This document shows, piece after piece, positions 1 to 8,273 of a stretch of DNA of 64,000 nucleotides; within the stretch, counting starts at the first letter, position 1, and every line of letters begins with the position of its first letter. Made by a program: the position numbers and the translations under genes. Source of the stretch: Pseudorhodobacter antarcticus. Lineage in GTDB: Bacteria; Pseudomonadota; Alphaproteobacteria; Rhodobacterales; Rhodobacteraceae. A model generated the notes under the pieces. That model made no database searches. It had not been told where the DNA came from and saw only the letters and a program-made list of their open reading frames with translations. The DNA lies in contig NZ_FOCO01000010.1 of the NCBI RefSeq assembly GCF_900110135.1, positions 1 through 64,000 on the forward strand, given 5' to 3'.

Positions 1-288
1 ATTCCGCCGCGCAAGAACGCCAAGCCATGGAAACCCGACACTCCTGGCGCGATCGCGCGGAACGAGGCCCTCCGCGCGTCGAAACGCTTCGGCCGGACGA
101 TATGGCGACGATGGAGCGGCTATCACCGCCGAAGCCGCGTCGAAACAAAGATGCACTGTGTCAAACTGCTGGGTCAGCGCCTTATGGCGCGGGACTTCGA
201 CCGTCAGGTCGCGGAGTTCCAAGTTCGTGTTGCCGTCCTGAACGGCTTCACCACTCTCGGCACGCCCATTACAGAAGTCGTGGGATAA
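1..288 (+). CDS. IS5-family transposase, C-terminal 95 residues (5' part outside window)
   Basis: Frame 1 is open from the first base to the TAA at 286-288. It begins with residues IPPRKNAKPW and contains the RRSRVETKMHCVKLLG segment typical of the C-terminal part of IS5-family DDE transposases. Here the E of RVET is probably the last acidic residue of the DDE triad, followed by the K/R of the Y-(2)-R-(3)-E-(6)-K signature. The role would be cutting and joining the element's ends. The visible part has no frameshift or stop, so the copy may be intact. A start codon, the first two catalytic Asp residues and the left terminal repeat cannot be seen. Confidence 0.75.
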   Translation: MPPRKNAKPWKPDTPGAIARNEALRASKRFGRTIWRRWSGYHRRSRVETKMHCVKLLGQRLMARDFDRQVAEFQVRVAVLNGFTTLGTPITEVVG

Positions 289-342
289 GTCTGTCCGGGG
301 ATAGGGGAACCCTCACCGTCAGACCATTTGTGCAACAGAGCC
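1..342 (+). mobile_element. Right end of an IS5-family insertion sequence
   Basis: The window opens inside a transposase frame that stops at 286-288. After a 38-bp tail comes TTTGTGCAACAGAGCC (327-342), the reverse complement of a GGCTCTGTTGCACAAA terminal repeat of the kind that ends many IS5/IS903-group elements. The left end lies outside the window, so neither the full element nor a target-site duplication can be checked. IS903-group elements usually duplicate 9 bp, so the 9 bases starting at 343 (GCTTCACTC) would be the predicted right copy. Seen: the transposase C-terminus and the terminal repeat. Inferred: family and subgroup. Confidence 0.75.
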
Positions 343-521
343 GCTTCACTCCATAAATGTATTTTGTCGCATCAATCGCCAAATGCGTTGATGTGAAGCG
401 AGACGACACAATGCCGTCTGGTTACACTGCCCTTGGACAAATTTCGAAATTGCTAAATCAGATGGACAAACCCTGAAAAGCCCGCCCGATTTTAGTTTCT
501 TTGAAAAGCTGACAGCCCACT
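343..521. other. Intergenic stretch between the IS end and gshA, with a hairpin
   Basis: No gene is visible. The first part can fold: CGCTTCAC (342-349) pairs perfectly with GTGAAGCG (393-400), and CATCAA/TTGATG pair inside it. The rest is AT-richer than its surroundings and contains no recognisable promoter or T-tracted terminator for gshA, which ends at 522 on the other strand. Confidence 0.4.
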
Positions 522-1874
522 CTAACTTTGCAACTTCGCCGCCGTATAAATCCGCCCCAAATCACCAGCCCACTCACCGTTGTACAACGCCAAATACCGG
601 TCCGCCTGCGTCATCCCCGTTGCCAAACTCGCCTCCAATGGGGCCAAAAGCGCCGCTTCCCCCTGCCCCCGTGCGGCCAACCCGGCCGTCGACAAACCAA
701 CGGCAGCCCGCGCCAAATCCAGCAGTTTCACGCCGCCCGCCTCGCCCGCCAGCCCGGAAACGGAGGCCGCCACGCGCAGCCCTTCGCGGGTTTCGGCGTC
801 CAGCCCTTTGACCAAATCCCAGGCCGCATCCAGCGCAGCAGAATCATACATCAACCCCACCCAAAACGCGGGCAGCGCCAATGTGTAATCGCGGCTGCCT
901 ATATCGGCCCCGCGCATTTCAATGTATTTCTTCACCCGCGCTTCGGGGAAAACGGTGGTCATATGGTCCGCCCAATCAGACAGAGTTGGTTTTTCGCCCG
1001 GCAGCGCAGGCAGTTCCCCTTTCAGGAAATCACGGAACGATTGGCCCAGCGCGTTGATGTAAACCCCATCGCGGTAAACAAAATACATCGGCACATCCAG
1101 CACCCAATCAACGTAGCGTTGAAAGCCCATGCCATCTTCAAACGCCCACGGCAGCATGCCCGTGCGGCTGTTATCAAGCCCCCGCCAAATCCGGCTGCGC
1201 CACGATTTATGCCCGTTCGGCTTGCCATCAAAAAACGGCGATGACGCGAACAGCGCCGTCGCCACAGGCTGCAATGCCAGCGACACCCGCAGTTTTTTCA
1301 CCATATCCGCCTCGGACGCGAAGTCGAGGTTCACTTGCACCGTGCTGGTCCGGTACATCATCTGCGTGCCATGCGTGCCCACGCCGCCCATATAATCGGT
1401 CATCAACCGGTAGCGGCCTTTGGGCATCCGGTCCATCTGGTCATGCGACCATTCGGGCGCGGCCCCGACCCCGAGGAAACCCACGCCCATCGGGTCTGCG
1501 ATCTGCGCCACCTCGGCCAGATGATTGTCAAATTCCGCCGCAACCTGCCCAACCGTCTCCAGCGGTGCGCCGGACAATTCAAACTGCCCGCCGGGTTCCA
1601 AACTGACGTTCGCACCATTGCGCACAAGGCCAATCAAATGGCCTTGCTCGCTGACAGGCTCCCAGCCGAATCGGTCGCGCAGCCCTTCCAGCATGGCGCG
1701 CACGGACCGCGGCCCATCATAAGGCAACGGCGCATGGGTATCGGTTAAAAATCCGAACTTTTCATGTTCCGTTCCGATGCGCCAATCGGCGGCGGGTTTG
1801 TTGCCGCTTTCCATATAGGCGGCAAGCTGGTCGAAACTTTCAATGGGGCCGCCACCGGATTGGGGAATGGACAT
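522..1874 (-). CDS. gshA: Glutamate-cysteine ligase (plant/alphaproteobacterial type)
   Basis: This enzyme joins glutamate and cysteine to gamma-glutamylcysteine with ATP, the first step of glutathione synthesis in the cytoplasm. At 450 residues it has the usual length of the GCS2-like, plant-type family found in alphaproteobacteria, not of the E. coli GshA family. Recognisable parts are the N-terminal IGTEHEKFG signature (residues 33-41), the NVSLEPGGQFELS substrate strand (about 89-101), and the glycine-rich YMGGVGTHG segment (about 160). It is the last gene of a minus-strand group with rsmE and a small membrane protein, starting 60 bp after the latter stops. Purine-rich GAGG lies upstream of the ATG at 1874. 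Confidence 0.93.
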   Translation of the reverse strand: MSIPQSGGGPIESFDQLAAYMESGNKPAADWRIGTEHEKFGFLTDTHAPLPYDGPRSVRAMLEGLRDRFGWEPVSEQGHLIGLVRNGANVSLEPGGQFELSGAPLETVGQVAAEFDNHLAEVAQIADPMGVGFLGVGAAPEWSHDQMDRMPKGRYRLMTDYMGGVGTHGTQMMYRTSTVQVNLDFASEADMVKKLRVSLALQPVATALFASSPFFDGKPNGHKSWRSRIWRGLDNSRTGMLPWAFEDGMGFQRYVDWVLDVPMYFVYRDGVYINALGQSFRDFLKGELPALPGEKPTLSDWADHMTTVFPEARVKKYIEMRGADIGSRDYTLALPAFWVGLMYDSAALDAAWDLVKGLDAETREGLRVAASVSGLAGEAGGVKLLDLARAAVGLSTAGLAARGQGEAALLAPLEASLATGMTQADRYLALYNGEWAGDLGRIYTAAKLQS

Positions 1875-1934
1875 GGGAAAGGCCTCGCATTGGGGGTTAT
1901 CAATATCGGCGTAACGACTGATGTTTTGCGCGGC

Positions 1935-2483
1935 TCAAGTCAAGGCTGCGCGTGCAGGATGCCGCCAGATCACGCGGGTGTCAGGGCCGATGGTAAGGGC
2001 GTGACCAGCGGGGGCGGTGGTTTTGGGCGCAAGGGCTGCGACCAAAGCGCCCGTATCCATGCCGGGCAGACTGGCAAAAGCGTCAAACAAACGGTCCGCG
2101 CCCATCGCGGCCACGGGAATGTGCAAGGTTTGCCCATCGGTTTGGCGCAACCGCCAAACGCGCTGGCCGTGTTGGGTCAGCAACCGCAGCTCCTCCAACT
2201 CGCGCAGAGCCAATGCGCCGCCGGATGTGGGGCCGAAATAGCTGACTTGGCCTTCAATCAACTCCACCACGCCCGGCGCATCATCGGTTTGCGCGAAATG
2301 CAGGCGCCGCCATGCCAACAGGCCAAGGCCAAGCGCCAGCGCCACGATCAACGCGCCGATAGGCAGCAGCAAGAACCCGCCAAGGAGGGCCAGCCAAAGA
2401 CCGATCACGCCAAGCGCAGCCGCGCCAAACACCCCGCGCCAGCGCCACAGGGCCGCGCGCGCTTCCTCGCGGACAAAGCTCAT
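1935..2483 (-). CDS. Conserved two-helix membrane protein
   Basis: This is a 182-residue protein of unknown function. After a short charged start (MSFVREEARAAL) two adjoining hydrophobic stretches (about residues 17-38 and 42-58) form a helical hairpin. The C-terminal 110 residues are soluble and hydrophilic (ELIEGQVSYFGP, RLRQTDGQTLHIP) and look like a small beta-rich cytoplasmic domain. The open frame extends upstream to 2651, but the ATG at 2483 is the right start because it overlaps the rsmE stop as ATGA, a translational-coupling arrangement. Its position between rsmE and gshA is one I recall from related Rhodobacterales. No catalytic motif is seen. Confidence 0.7.
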   Translation of the reverse strand: MSFVREEARAALWRWRGVFGAAALGVIGLWLALLGGFLLLPIGALIVALALGLGLLAWRRLHFAQTDDAPGVVELIEGQVSYFGPTSGGALALRELEELRLLTQHGQRVWRLRQTDGQTLHIPVAAMGADRLFDAFASLPGMDTGALVAALAPKTTAPAGHALTIGPDTRVIWRHPARAALT

Positions 2484-3220
2484 GCCCAATCGCCCAAATG
2501 CGCTTGCCACAGCGCCAATGCGGCCACCGCCGCCGTATCGGCGCGCAAAATGCGGGGGCCAAGGCTGGCCTGCACCACTTGCGGCATCGCGGCCAATTGC
2601 GCTTGTTCTGGTTCGGAAAAACCCCCTTCGGGACCAATAAGGATCGCCCAAGGGCCAGCGTTCCCTGCCCCCGCATCCCGCGCAGGCAAGGCCGTCACCA
2701 CCCCCGCCAAATCTTCATTGCACCACAAAATGCGGCGGTCTGCGGGCCAACCTGCCAACAGCTTTGCCAGCAGCACCACATCATCGACCACAGGCAAAAA
2801 AGTGCCGCCGCATTGCTCCGCCGCCTCCACCGCATGGGCGCGCAGTTTATCGACCCTTATGCGGTCGGCATTGGTGAAGCGGGTTTGCACGGGCATAATG
2901 CGCGCGGCCCCCAATTCGGTGGCTTTTTCCACAATAAAATCCGTGCGCGCCTTTTTGATGGGGGCAAACAGCAGCCACAGGTCCGGCGGCATCTGCAACG
3001 GCTTGGTTTGCGCCACACACACCAGCAAACCCTTACGCTTGCCCGCCTCCGCCACCTCGGCCCGCCATTCACCGCTTATGCCGTCAAACAGCAACACCGC
3101 AGACCCGACGCCAAGCCGCATCACGGCAAACAGGTAATTTGCCTGCCCTTCATTTAGGGCAACGACTTGCCCCGCCCCAAGCGGGTGATCTACAAAGAGT
3201 CTGATTTTTGCATCATTCAT
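2480..3220 (-). CDS. rsmE: 16S rRNA (uracil-1498-N3)-methyltransferase
   Basis: RsmE methylates N3 of U1498 in helix 44 of 16S rRNA using S-adenosylmethionine. The 246-residue protein has the N-terminal PUA-like RNA-binding part (HPLGAGQVVALNEGQANYL, about 11-30) and the C-terminal SPOUT knot. Knot motifs are ILIGPEGGFSEPE (about 193-205) and LGPRILRADTAAVAAL (about 220-235), both diagnostic of the family. It is the first gene of the rsmE, membrane protein, gshA group. Its ATG at 3220 lies only 12 bp from the probable ATG of the divergent ubiA, so the two promoters must overlap each other or lie inside the coding regions. Confidence 0.93.
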   Translation of the reverse strand: MNDAKIRLFVDHPLGAGQVVALNEGQANYLFAVMRLGVGSAVLLFDGISGEWRAEVAEAGKRKGLLVCVAQTKPLQMPPDLWLLFAPIKKARTDFIVEKATELGAARIMPVQTRFTNADRIRVDKLRAHAVEAAEQCGGTFLPVVDDVVLLAKLLAGWPADRRILWCNEDLAGVVTALPARDAGAGNAGPWAILIGPEGGFSEPEQAQLAAMPQVVQASLGPRILRADTAAVAALALWQAHLGDWA

Positions 3221-3231
3221 CGGGGCAATCT

Positions 3232-4200
3232 ATGACCGCGCCACAGCAAACACCAGAGGGCGGATATGTCGCCGATGCCCCCGCCGGCAATTGGGTGGAC
3301 CGCTTTGCGCCCGCGCGCAGCCGCCCCTATCTGCGCCTGTCGCGCGCGGACCGGCCCATCGGCACATGGTTGCTGCTTATTCCCTGCTTTTGGGGGCTGG
3401 CGCTGGCCGCAACGCCCACGGGTTTCACCGCGTTCGATCTGTGGATTGCGCTGGGTTGCACGCTGGGGGCTGCGTTGATGCGGGGTGCGGGCTGCACGTG
3501 GAACGACATCACCGACCGCGATTTTGATGCCGCCGTGGCCCGCACCAAAAGCAGGCCCATCCCATCGGGCCAAGTCACCGTGAAACAAGCGCTGGTTTGG
3601 ATGATCGGGCAATGCGCGCTTGGCGCGGCGATACTGTTCACGTTCAACACGCTGGCGGTTACGCTGGGCGTGGCATCGCTGGCGCTGGTTGCCGTGTACC
3701 CTTTTGCCAAACGCTTCACATGGTGGCCGCAAATGTTCCTTGGGCTGGCGTTCAATTGGGGCGTTTTGGTCGCTTGGGCCGCACATGCAGGCACCTTGCC
3801 CCCTGCTGCAATTCTTTTGTGGCTGTCCGGCATCGCATGGACCCTGTTTTACGACACCATCTATGCCCATCAGGATAAGGAGGATGACGCGATGATTGGC
3901 GTCAAATCCACCGCGCGGCTGTTTGGCGACAAAAACACCAAAATCTGGCTGCGCGGGTTTTTCATCGCCGCCACCTTGCTAATGACCGTGGCCGTTATTC
4001 AAACCCTTGCCCCGCACGCGCCCAGCTTGCCCAAACTGGTCGTCGCCTTGGTTGGCGTCTGGGGGTTTGGCTGGCATCTGGCGCAGCAATTGGCGCGGCT
4101 GGACACCACAGACCCTGCCAAATGCCTTGTGCTGTTTCGCTCCAACCGAAATGCGGGCCTGATCGCTGCGCTGTTTTTTGCCGGTGCGGCATTGCTTTGA
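3232..4200 (+). CDS. ubiA: 4-hydroxybenzoate polyprenyltransferase
   Basis: UbiA attaches the polyprenyl tail to 4-hydroxybenzoate at the inner membrane, the first committed step of ubiquinone synthesis. Both Asp-rich motifs for Mg-prenyl-diphosphate are present: NDITDRDFD (about residues 91-99) and DTIYAHQDKEDD (about 207-218). At least seven hydrophobic helices are visible, and the length (322 residues) fits the family. A TTG at 3208 would add eight residues, but the ATG at 3232 is preferred. Divergent from rsmE. An OmpA-type gene follows on the same strand. Confidence 0.93.
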   Translation: MTAPQQTPEGGYVADAPAGNWVDRFAPARSRPYLRLSRADRPIGTWLLLIPCFWGLALAATPTGFTAFDLWIALGCTLGAALMRGAGCTWNDITDRDFDAAVARTKSRPIPSGQVTVKQALVWMIGQCALGAAILFTFNTLAVTLGVASLALVAVYPFAKRFTWWPQMFLGLAFNWGVLVAWAAHAGTLPPAAILLWLSGIAWTLFYDTIYAHQDKEDDAMIGVKSTARLFGDKNTKIWLRGFFIAATLLMTVAVIQTLAPHAPSLPKLVVALVGVWGFGWHLAQQLARLDTTDPAKCLVLFRSNRNAGLIAALFFAGAALL

Positions 4201-4257
4201 TTGAACCTTGCGCATCAAAGGCCTATGGAATGTGCAGTCGTCTATAGCAGTGGCCTG

Positions 4258-6216
4258 ATGCATCTTCGTAAAACAGTTCTTACCGTCGCTGCCGTGCTGC
4301 TCGCCGGCCTTCTTGCAACGCTTGGGGCGTGGTGGTCGGCGCTGGCCATTGAAAACCGGTCTGCCGCTGCCGTGAAAACCAAAATCCTGACCGAAGGAAT
4401 CACTTGGGTCAGCGTTGAGGCGAACGGGCTGCAAGTGCGCCTGATCGGCGTCGCCCCGAATGAAGCATCGCGGTTTCGCGTGGTGAATATGGCAGGCACC
4501 GTGGTGCAATCCAGCCGCGTGCGCGACCAGCTAGAGGTGACGGCGATGCGCGCGATCGAGGCACCGCGATTCTCGCTGGAAATTCTGCGCAATGATGATG
4601 GCATCTCCCTGATCGGCCTTGTGCCGGGCAAAGAGGTGGACGAAACCCTGACCACCAGCATCGCGGCAATCACCCAAGGGGCCGAAATTTCTGACATGTT
4701 GGAAAGCGCGGATTATCCCGCCCCCGACGGTTGGGATGACGCGCTGACCTATGGTTTGGCGGCGCTGCGCCTGCTGCCCCGGTCCAAAATCTCGGTGGCC
4801 GCCGATGCTGTCACCATCACCGCCATTTCCGAAAGTGTCGACCAAAAGCGCAAGCTGGAGGCCGATCTGGCCCGGCTTGCCCCTTCCAACCTACGGGTAA
4901 AGCTGGATATTTCTGCCCCCCGCCCGGTGCTGACGCCCTTTACCCTGCGCTTTGTGCTGGATGATGCGGGCCCCCGGTTTGATGCCTGTTCCGCCGATAC
5001 CGAACGGGCGCGCACGCGTATTTTGGCGGCAGGTGTGTCGGCGGGTATCACGGGCAAAACCAGTTGCACCATCGGGCTTGGGGTGCCATCGCCGCGCTGG
5101 TCCGAAGCGGCCGAACTCGGGATCAAAGCGATAAAAACCCTTGGCGCGGGCACCATCACCTTTTCGGATGCGGATGTGACCCTGCTGGGGGCCACAACCA
5201 CCACGCAGGCCGAATTTGACCGCGTTGTTGGCGATTTGCAGGCGGGGCTGCCGCCCGTGTTCTCGCTTGATGCCACCTTGCCGCCGAAGGCCGCGACCAG
5301 CGTGGCAGGCCCCGCCGAATTTACCGCCGTTCTGTCGGATGATGGGCGCGTGCAGTTGCGCGGTCGCCTATCGGATGATGTGCTGCGCTATGCCGCCGAC
5401 AGTTATTCCAAATCGCAATTTGGCGCGGACCGCGTGTACACCGCCACCCTGCTGGATGAAGATTTGCCAGATGGTTGGTCCGTGCGCGTGCTGGCGGGCC
5501 TCGAATCACTGGCGCTGCTGCATCATGGGTCGCTGACCGTGCGCGCCGACACGGTAGAGGTGACGGGGGTTACCGGGAAACCCGATGGGCGCGCGCGCAT
5601 TTCGCAAATTTTGTCGGACAAGCTGGGGCAAGGCAAAACATTCCGCATCAGCGTGACCTATGACGAACAGTTTGACCCGCTGGCCGCCCTACCCACCCCG
5701 CAGGAATGTGCCGCCGATATGAACGCGGTGATGAAGCGCGAAAAGATCACATTCGCGCCCGGCTCTGCCGAAGTTGATGGGGCCGCGTCCAAAATCATGG
5801 GCGATCTGGCCGCGATTTTGGGCAATTGCCCCCCGTTGGAACTTGAAATTGGCGGTCACACCGACAGCCAAGGGTCGGACGCAGGCAACCGCGCCCTAAG
5901 CCAAGCGCGCGCGGAGGCGGTATTGACCGCGTTGCAAGGGCGCGGGTTGCAAGTCGCCGGGTTCAACGCCAAAGGATACGGCGCGGACACGCCCGTCGCC
6001 GACAATGGCACCGAACCGGGCCGAGAGGCGAACCGCCGGATCGAATTTAAGCTGTTGAACGTGCCCGCAGATGTCGCCCCATCGCCAGTTGCGTTGGCGG
6101 ATGCAGCACTTGCTGGGCAGCAAAACGCAGCCCCCAGCGCGCAAACCGTTGACGGTGAAACCTTTGTCTTTGCGCCCACCGATGAAAAATGGCGGCGTCC
6201 CCGCCGTAAGCCTTAA
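4258..6216 (+). CDS. OmpA-family protein with repeated BON-like domains
   Basis: The 652-residue envelope protein starts with an N-terminal membrane anchor (about residues 5-27, KTVLTVAAVLLAGLLATLGA). About 450 residues follow that look like several BON/OsmY-type alpha-beta units (repeated stretches resembling 'V-x-V-x-G-L-x-G...R...I'). The C-terminus is an OmpA/MotB peptidoglycan-binding domain: ITFAPGSAEVDGAA (about 495), GGHTDSQGSDAGNRALSQARAEAV (about 531) and ANRRIEFKL (about 592). The likely role is linking the inner membrane to peptidoglycan. The frame is open from 4201, but the ATG at 4258 directly precedes the membrane segment. The last 40 residues are low-complexity and end in basic RRPRRKP. 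Confidence 0.8.
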   Translation: MHLRKTVLTVAAVLLAGLLATLGAWWSALAIENRSAAAVKTKILTEGITWVSVEANGLQVRLIGVAPNEASRFRVVNMAGTVVQSSRVRDQLEVTAMRAIEAPRFSLEILRNDDGISLIGLVPGKEVDETLTTSIAAITQGAEISDMLESADYPAPDGWDDALTYGLAALRLLPRSKISVAADAVTITAISESVDQKRKLEADLARLAPSNLRVKLDISAPRPVLTPFTLRFVLDDAGPRFDACSADTERARTRILAAGVSAGITGKTSCTIGLGVPSPRWSEAAELGIKAIKTLGAGTITFSDADVTLLGATTTTQAEFDRVVGDLQAGLPPVFSLDATLPPKAATSVAGPAEFTAVLSDDGRVQLRGRLSDDVLRYAADSYSKSQFGADRVYTATLLDEDLPDGWSVRVLAGLESLALLHHGSLTVRADTVEVTGVTGKPDGRARISQILSDKLGQGKTFRISVTYDEQFDPLAALPTPQECAADMNAVMKREKITFAPGSAEVDGAASKIMGDLAAILGNCPPLELEIGGHTDSQGSDAGNRALSQARAEAVLTALQGRGLQVAGFNAKGYGADTPVADNGTEPGREANRRIEFKLLNVPADVAPSPVALADAALAGQQNAAPSAQTVDGETFVFAPTDEKWRRPRRKP

Positions 6217-6276
6217 ACTGTGAACTGTAAGCCGCAACTGACCTAAATCCGCCCTTCTCTACAGGTAACGCCCCCC

Positions 6277-6609
6277 ATGAACCGCACCGAATTTATCATC
6301 GCCACCACCATCATTTTGTTCGTGGCTTTCATGCTGGGTTGGTTCACGCATTGGGTCCTGCACCGCTTTACCCGCGTGGCAGGCGGCGATGTGACAGAGG
6401 TGGATAACCTTGCTCAATCCCTGCATGAGGCCGAGGAGATGCGCGACCAAGCCATCTTGTATCTGGAACAGCGCGAGGCGGAATTGACCAACCAAATCAG
6501 CCAGACAGAGGCCGAACTGCGCGCCGCAATGGAAGGTCTGCGCGAGGCGCGGCACGAGGCCGAAGAAATGCGCGCCTATATCGAACGGATGCACAGCGCA
6601 GCCAGCTAA
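6277..6609 (+). CDS. Small membrane protein with a coiled-coil tail
   Basis: A 110-residue protein of unknown function. One transmembrane helix lies at about residues 7-27 (IIATTIILFVAFMLGWFTHWVL), followed by a heptad-rich acidic coiled coil (about 45-105, with many E, A, L and R residues such as LHEAEEMRDQAI and EAELRAAMEGLREARHEAEEMRAY). The architecture suggests a membrane-anchored oligomer or scaffold. It stands 60 bp after the OmpA-type gene on the same strand and may be co-transcribed with it, which would fit an envelope role, but that is inference. Confidence 0.7.
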   Translation: MNRTEFIIATTIILFVAFMLGWFTHWVLHRFTRVAGGDVTEVDNLAQSLHEAEEMRDQAILYLEQREAELTNQISQTEAELRAAMEGLREARHEAEEMRAYIERMHSAAS

Positions 6610-6650
6610 CGGTCGCAGGCGCAAACGGCGCGCCCGCTATTTGGGCAGTC

Positions 6651-6680
6651 GTTAGGATTTGGCGTTAGGGTTTGGCGTTA
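6651..6680. repeat. Short 13-bp tandem repeat at a gene end
   Basis: GTTAGGATTTGGC (6651-6663) is followed directly by GTTAGGGTTTGGC (6664-6676) and the start of a third unit (GTTA). The array runs into the stop codon of the minus-strand gene (6678-6680), so the repeat may reflect slippage at that gene's 3' end. Confidence 0.6.
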
Positions 6681-7481
6681 AGGTGCGGCGCAGCCTTTTA
6701 CTTCTACCGCGCGGTGTTTGCCCAACACGGTCACCACAATCGCATCGCGTTGCAGCCCGAACGCACCGCCCGTTGGCCCCACCATATCCACTACCGCGCG
6801 CAACTGCCCGCCGTTGCGGGTCACATCGGCAGGCGACACCCAAACACCCGGCAGCCCCGGTTCCAGCACAACCACTTCTGGCCCGCCGGTCGATGGCATG
6901 GTCAGCACCGCCGTCACCCGCAGCCCATCCTTTTGCGGCGTCACCTCACATGTGACACCCGTCACCCCCGCCTCCTTGGCGGTGGAGGGTCGCTGGCCCA
7001 GCGCGCGGCGAATGGTGGCATCGGCCACACCGGGGCGCGGCAAATTTGCGCCCACCTGAAAGGATGCGGGCACGCAAATATCCGAACACACGCCCACATC
7101 GACCGCCGCCCGCAGGTTGACGGGTTTTGTGGGGTCAATTGGCACCACCTCAACAGGCAAAACCAATTCATGGCTGTACCCGATGGATTGCATGCCGCCC
7201 ACATGAAACACCTCGGGGCGCGGCCAATGAAAGCGCACTGATTTCACGTTCTGCGACCCCGACCAGTCAAAATGCGGCGGTATCCCCGCATCGCCCGGCG
7301 CGCGCCAATAGGTTTTCCACCCATCCTGCAACGTCAGATGAAACGCCACCATCTGCCCGCCGCCTTCGGTCTGCCAGCCTGCGCGCAAATCGGCGCGCAA
7401 CACGTCAGGCTGCGCATGCACCGGCCCGCCCATCAGGCAGGCGACAAGGGAAAACGCGATCATAAAGGGTCTATGTGTCAT
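6678..7481 (-). CDS. Periplasmic DsbD-alpha-like (ScsB-type) protein
   Basis: The 267-residue protein has a signal peptide (MTHRPFMIAFSLVACLMGGPVHA) and matches the N-terminal domain of DsbD/ScsB thiol-disulfide reductases. It carries the WKTYWRAPGDAGIPP segment and the paired cysteines of VCSDICVP (about residue 135), equivalent to the Cys pair that passes electrons in DsbD-alpha. There is no membrane core or C-terminal thioredoxin domain, so it is a stand-alone periplasmic module that may take electrons from another DsbD/CcdA protein. A frame start at 7490 (MGGMTH) is possible. The ATG at 7481 gives the better signal peptide. Divergent from the YqgE-type gene. Confidence 0.8.
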   Translation of the reverse strand: MTHRPFMIAFSLVACLMGGPVHAQPDVLRADLRAGWQTEGGGQMVAFHLTLQDGWKTYWRAPGDAGIPPHFDWSGSQNVKSVRFHWPRPEVFHVGGMQSIGYSHELVLPVEVVPIDPTKPVNLRAAVDVGVCSDICVPASFQVGANLPRPGVADATIRRALGQRPSTAKEAGVTGVTCEVTPQKDGLRVTAVLTMPSTGGPEVVVLEPGLPGVWVSPADVTRNGGQLRAVVDMVGPTGGAFGLQRDAIVVTVLGKHRAVEVKGCAAP

Positions 7482-7613
7482 ACCGCCCAATTAGACATCC
7501 CGCGCGCCATTGCACAACTGCACGCGCGCCAAATTTTGCCAACAATCGCGTGATCTTGCCGCAAGGGCCAATTAGAACTTGAGGAATGGCAACCCCCGGC
7601 CCATGTTACAGGT

Positions 7614-8183
7614 ATGGAAACGCACGCGATGAACCTGACCGGCAGCTTGCTGATCGCCATGCCGGGGCTGCAAGATCCGCGCTTTGATGCAGCGGTGATC
7701 TTGATCTGCGCCCATTCCGCAGATGGGGCGATGGGGTTGATTGTCAACAAACCCGTCACCGATCTGACCTTTGCCAAACTGTTGGAACAACTCGGCATCC
7801 CGCACCAACCGCAGGGGCGCGGCATTTCGGTGCATTTTGGCGGCCCGGTGGAACGCGGGCGCGGTTTTGTGCTGCATTCGCCCGATTACAAAACCAAAGA
7901 TGGCACGATGGACATCGCGGGCCGCTTTGGCATGACCGCGACCCAAGATATCTTGCGCGCGCTTGGCCGGGGCGAAGGGCCGTCCACCGCCCTGCTTGCA
8001 CTTGGATACGCCGGATGGGGACCGGGCCAGTTGGAGGAGGAGATTGCCCGCAATGACTGGCTTACCTCTGATGCGCCCGACACGCTGGTGTTTTCGACCG
8101 AGGATGCGGGCAAATGGGCCACCGCCCTGCGCCATATCGGGGTGGAACCGTTCGCGCTGTCGGCCACGCCGGGCCGCGCCTGA
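7614..8183 (+). CDS. UPF0301/YqgE (AlgH) family protein
   Basis: The 189-residue protein belongs to the YqgE/AlgH family, whose biochemical role is unsettled. Hallmarks are GSLLIAMPGLQDPRF (about residues 10-24), the conserved VNKP (about 44-47), the FGGPVERGRGFVLH loop (about 75-88) and GYAGWGPGQLEEEI (about 130-143). A second in-frame ATG at 7629 is an alternative start nearer to the usual family N-terminus. The gene is divergent from the DsbD-alpha-like gene and stands alone. A GC hairpin follows it. Confidence 0.88.
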   Translation: METHAMNLTGSLLIAMPGLQDPRFDAAVILICAHSADGAMGLIVNKPVTDLTFAKLLEQLGIPHQPQGRGISVHFGGPVERGRGFVLHSPDYKTKDGTMDIAGRFGMTATQDILRALGRGEGPSTALLALGYAGWGPGQLEEEIARNDWLTSDAPDTLVFSTEDAGKWATALRHIGVEPFALSATPGRA

Positions 8184-8214
8184 CCCTTTGGCACGGCACT
8201 AAATAAGGGCGTAG

Positions 8215-8231
8215 GGTGGGTGCAACCCACC
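8215..8231. terminator. GGTGGGT/ACCCACC hairpin after the YqgE-type gene
   Basis: Perfect 7-bp inverted repeat GGTGGGT (8215-8221) and ACCCACC (8225-8231) with a 3-base loop, placed between two convergent genes. There is no T-run on either side, so it may be a hairpin that stalls or protects both transcripts, or a dispersed palindromic repeat, rather than a classical terminator. Confidence 0.5.
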
Positions 8232-8273
8232 GCCCCCTGGGCGCCCTAACCAACGCGCCCGGCTAACACCTCC

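Noticed and set aside
27-356. 109-codon frame at the left edge
   Set aside because: Frame 1 from the first base, not this frame, encodes the transposase C-terminus; this one runs out of phase through it and past the terminal repeat.
1764-3137. 457-codon plus-strand frame across gshA, the membrane protein and rsmE
   Set aside because: Overlaps three well supported minus-strand genes and has the composition of a shadow frame.
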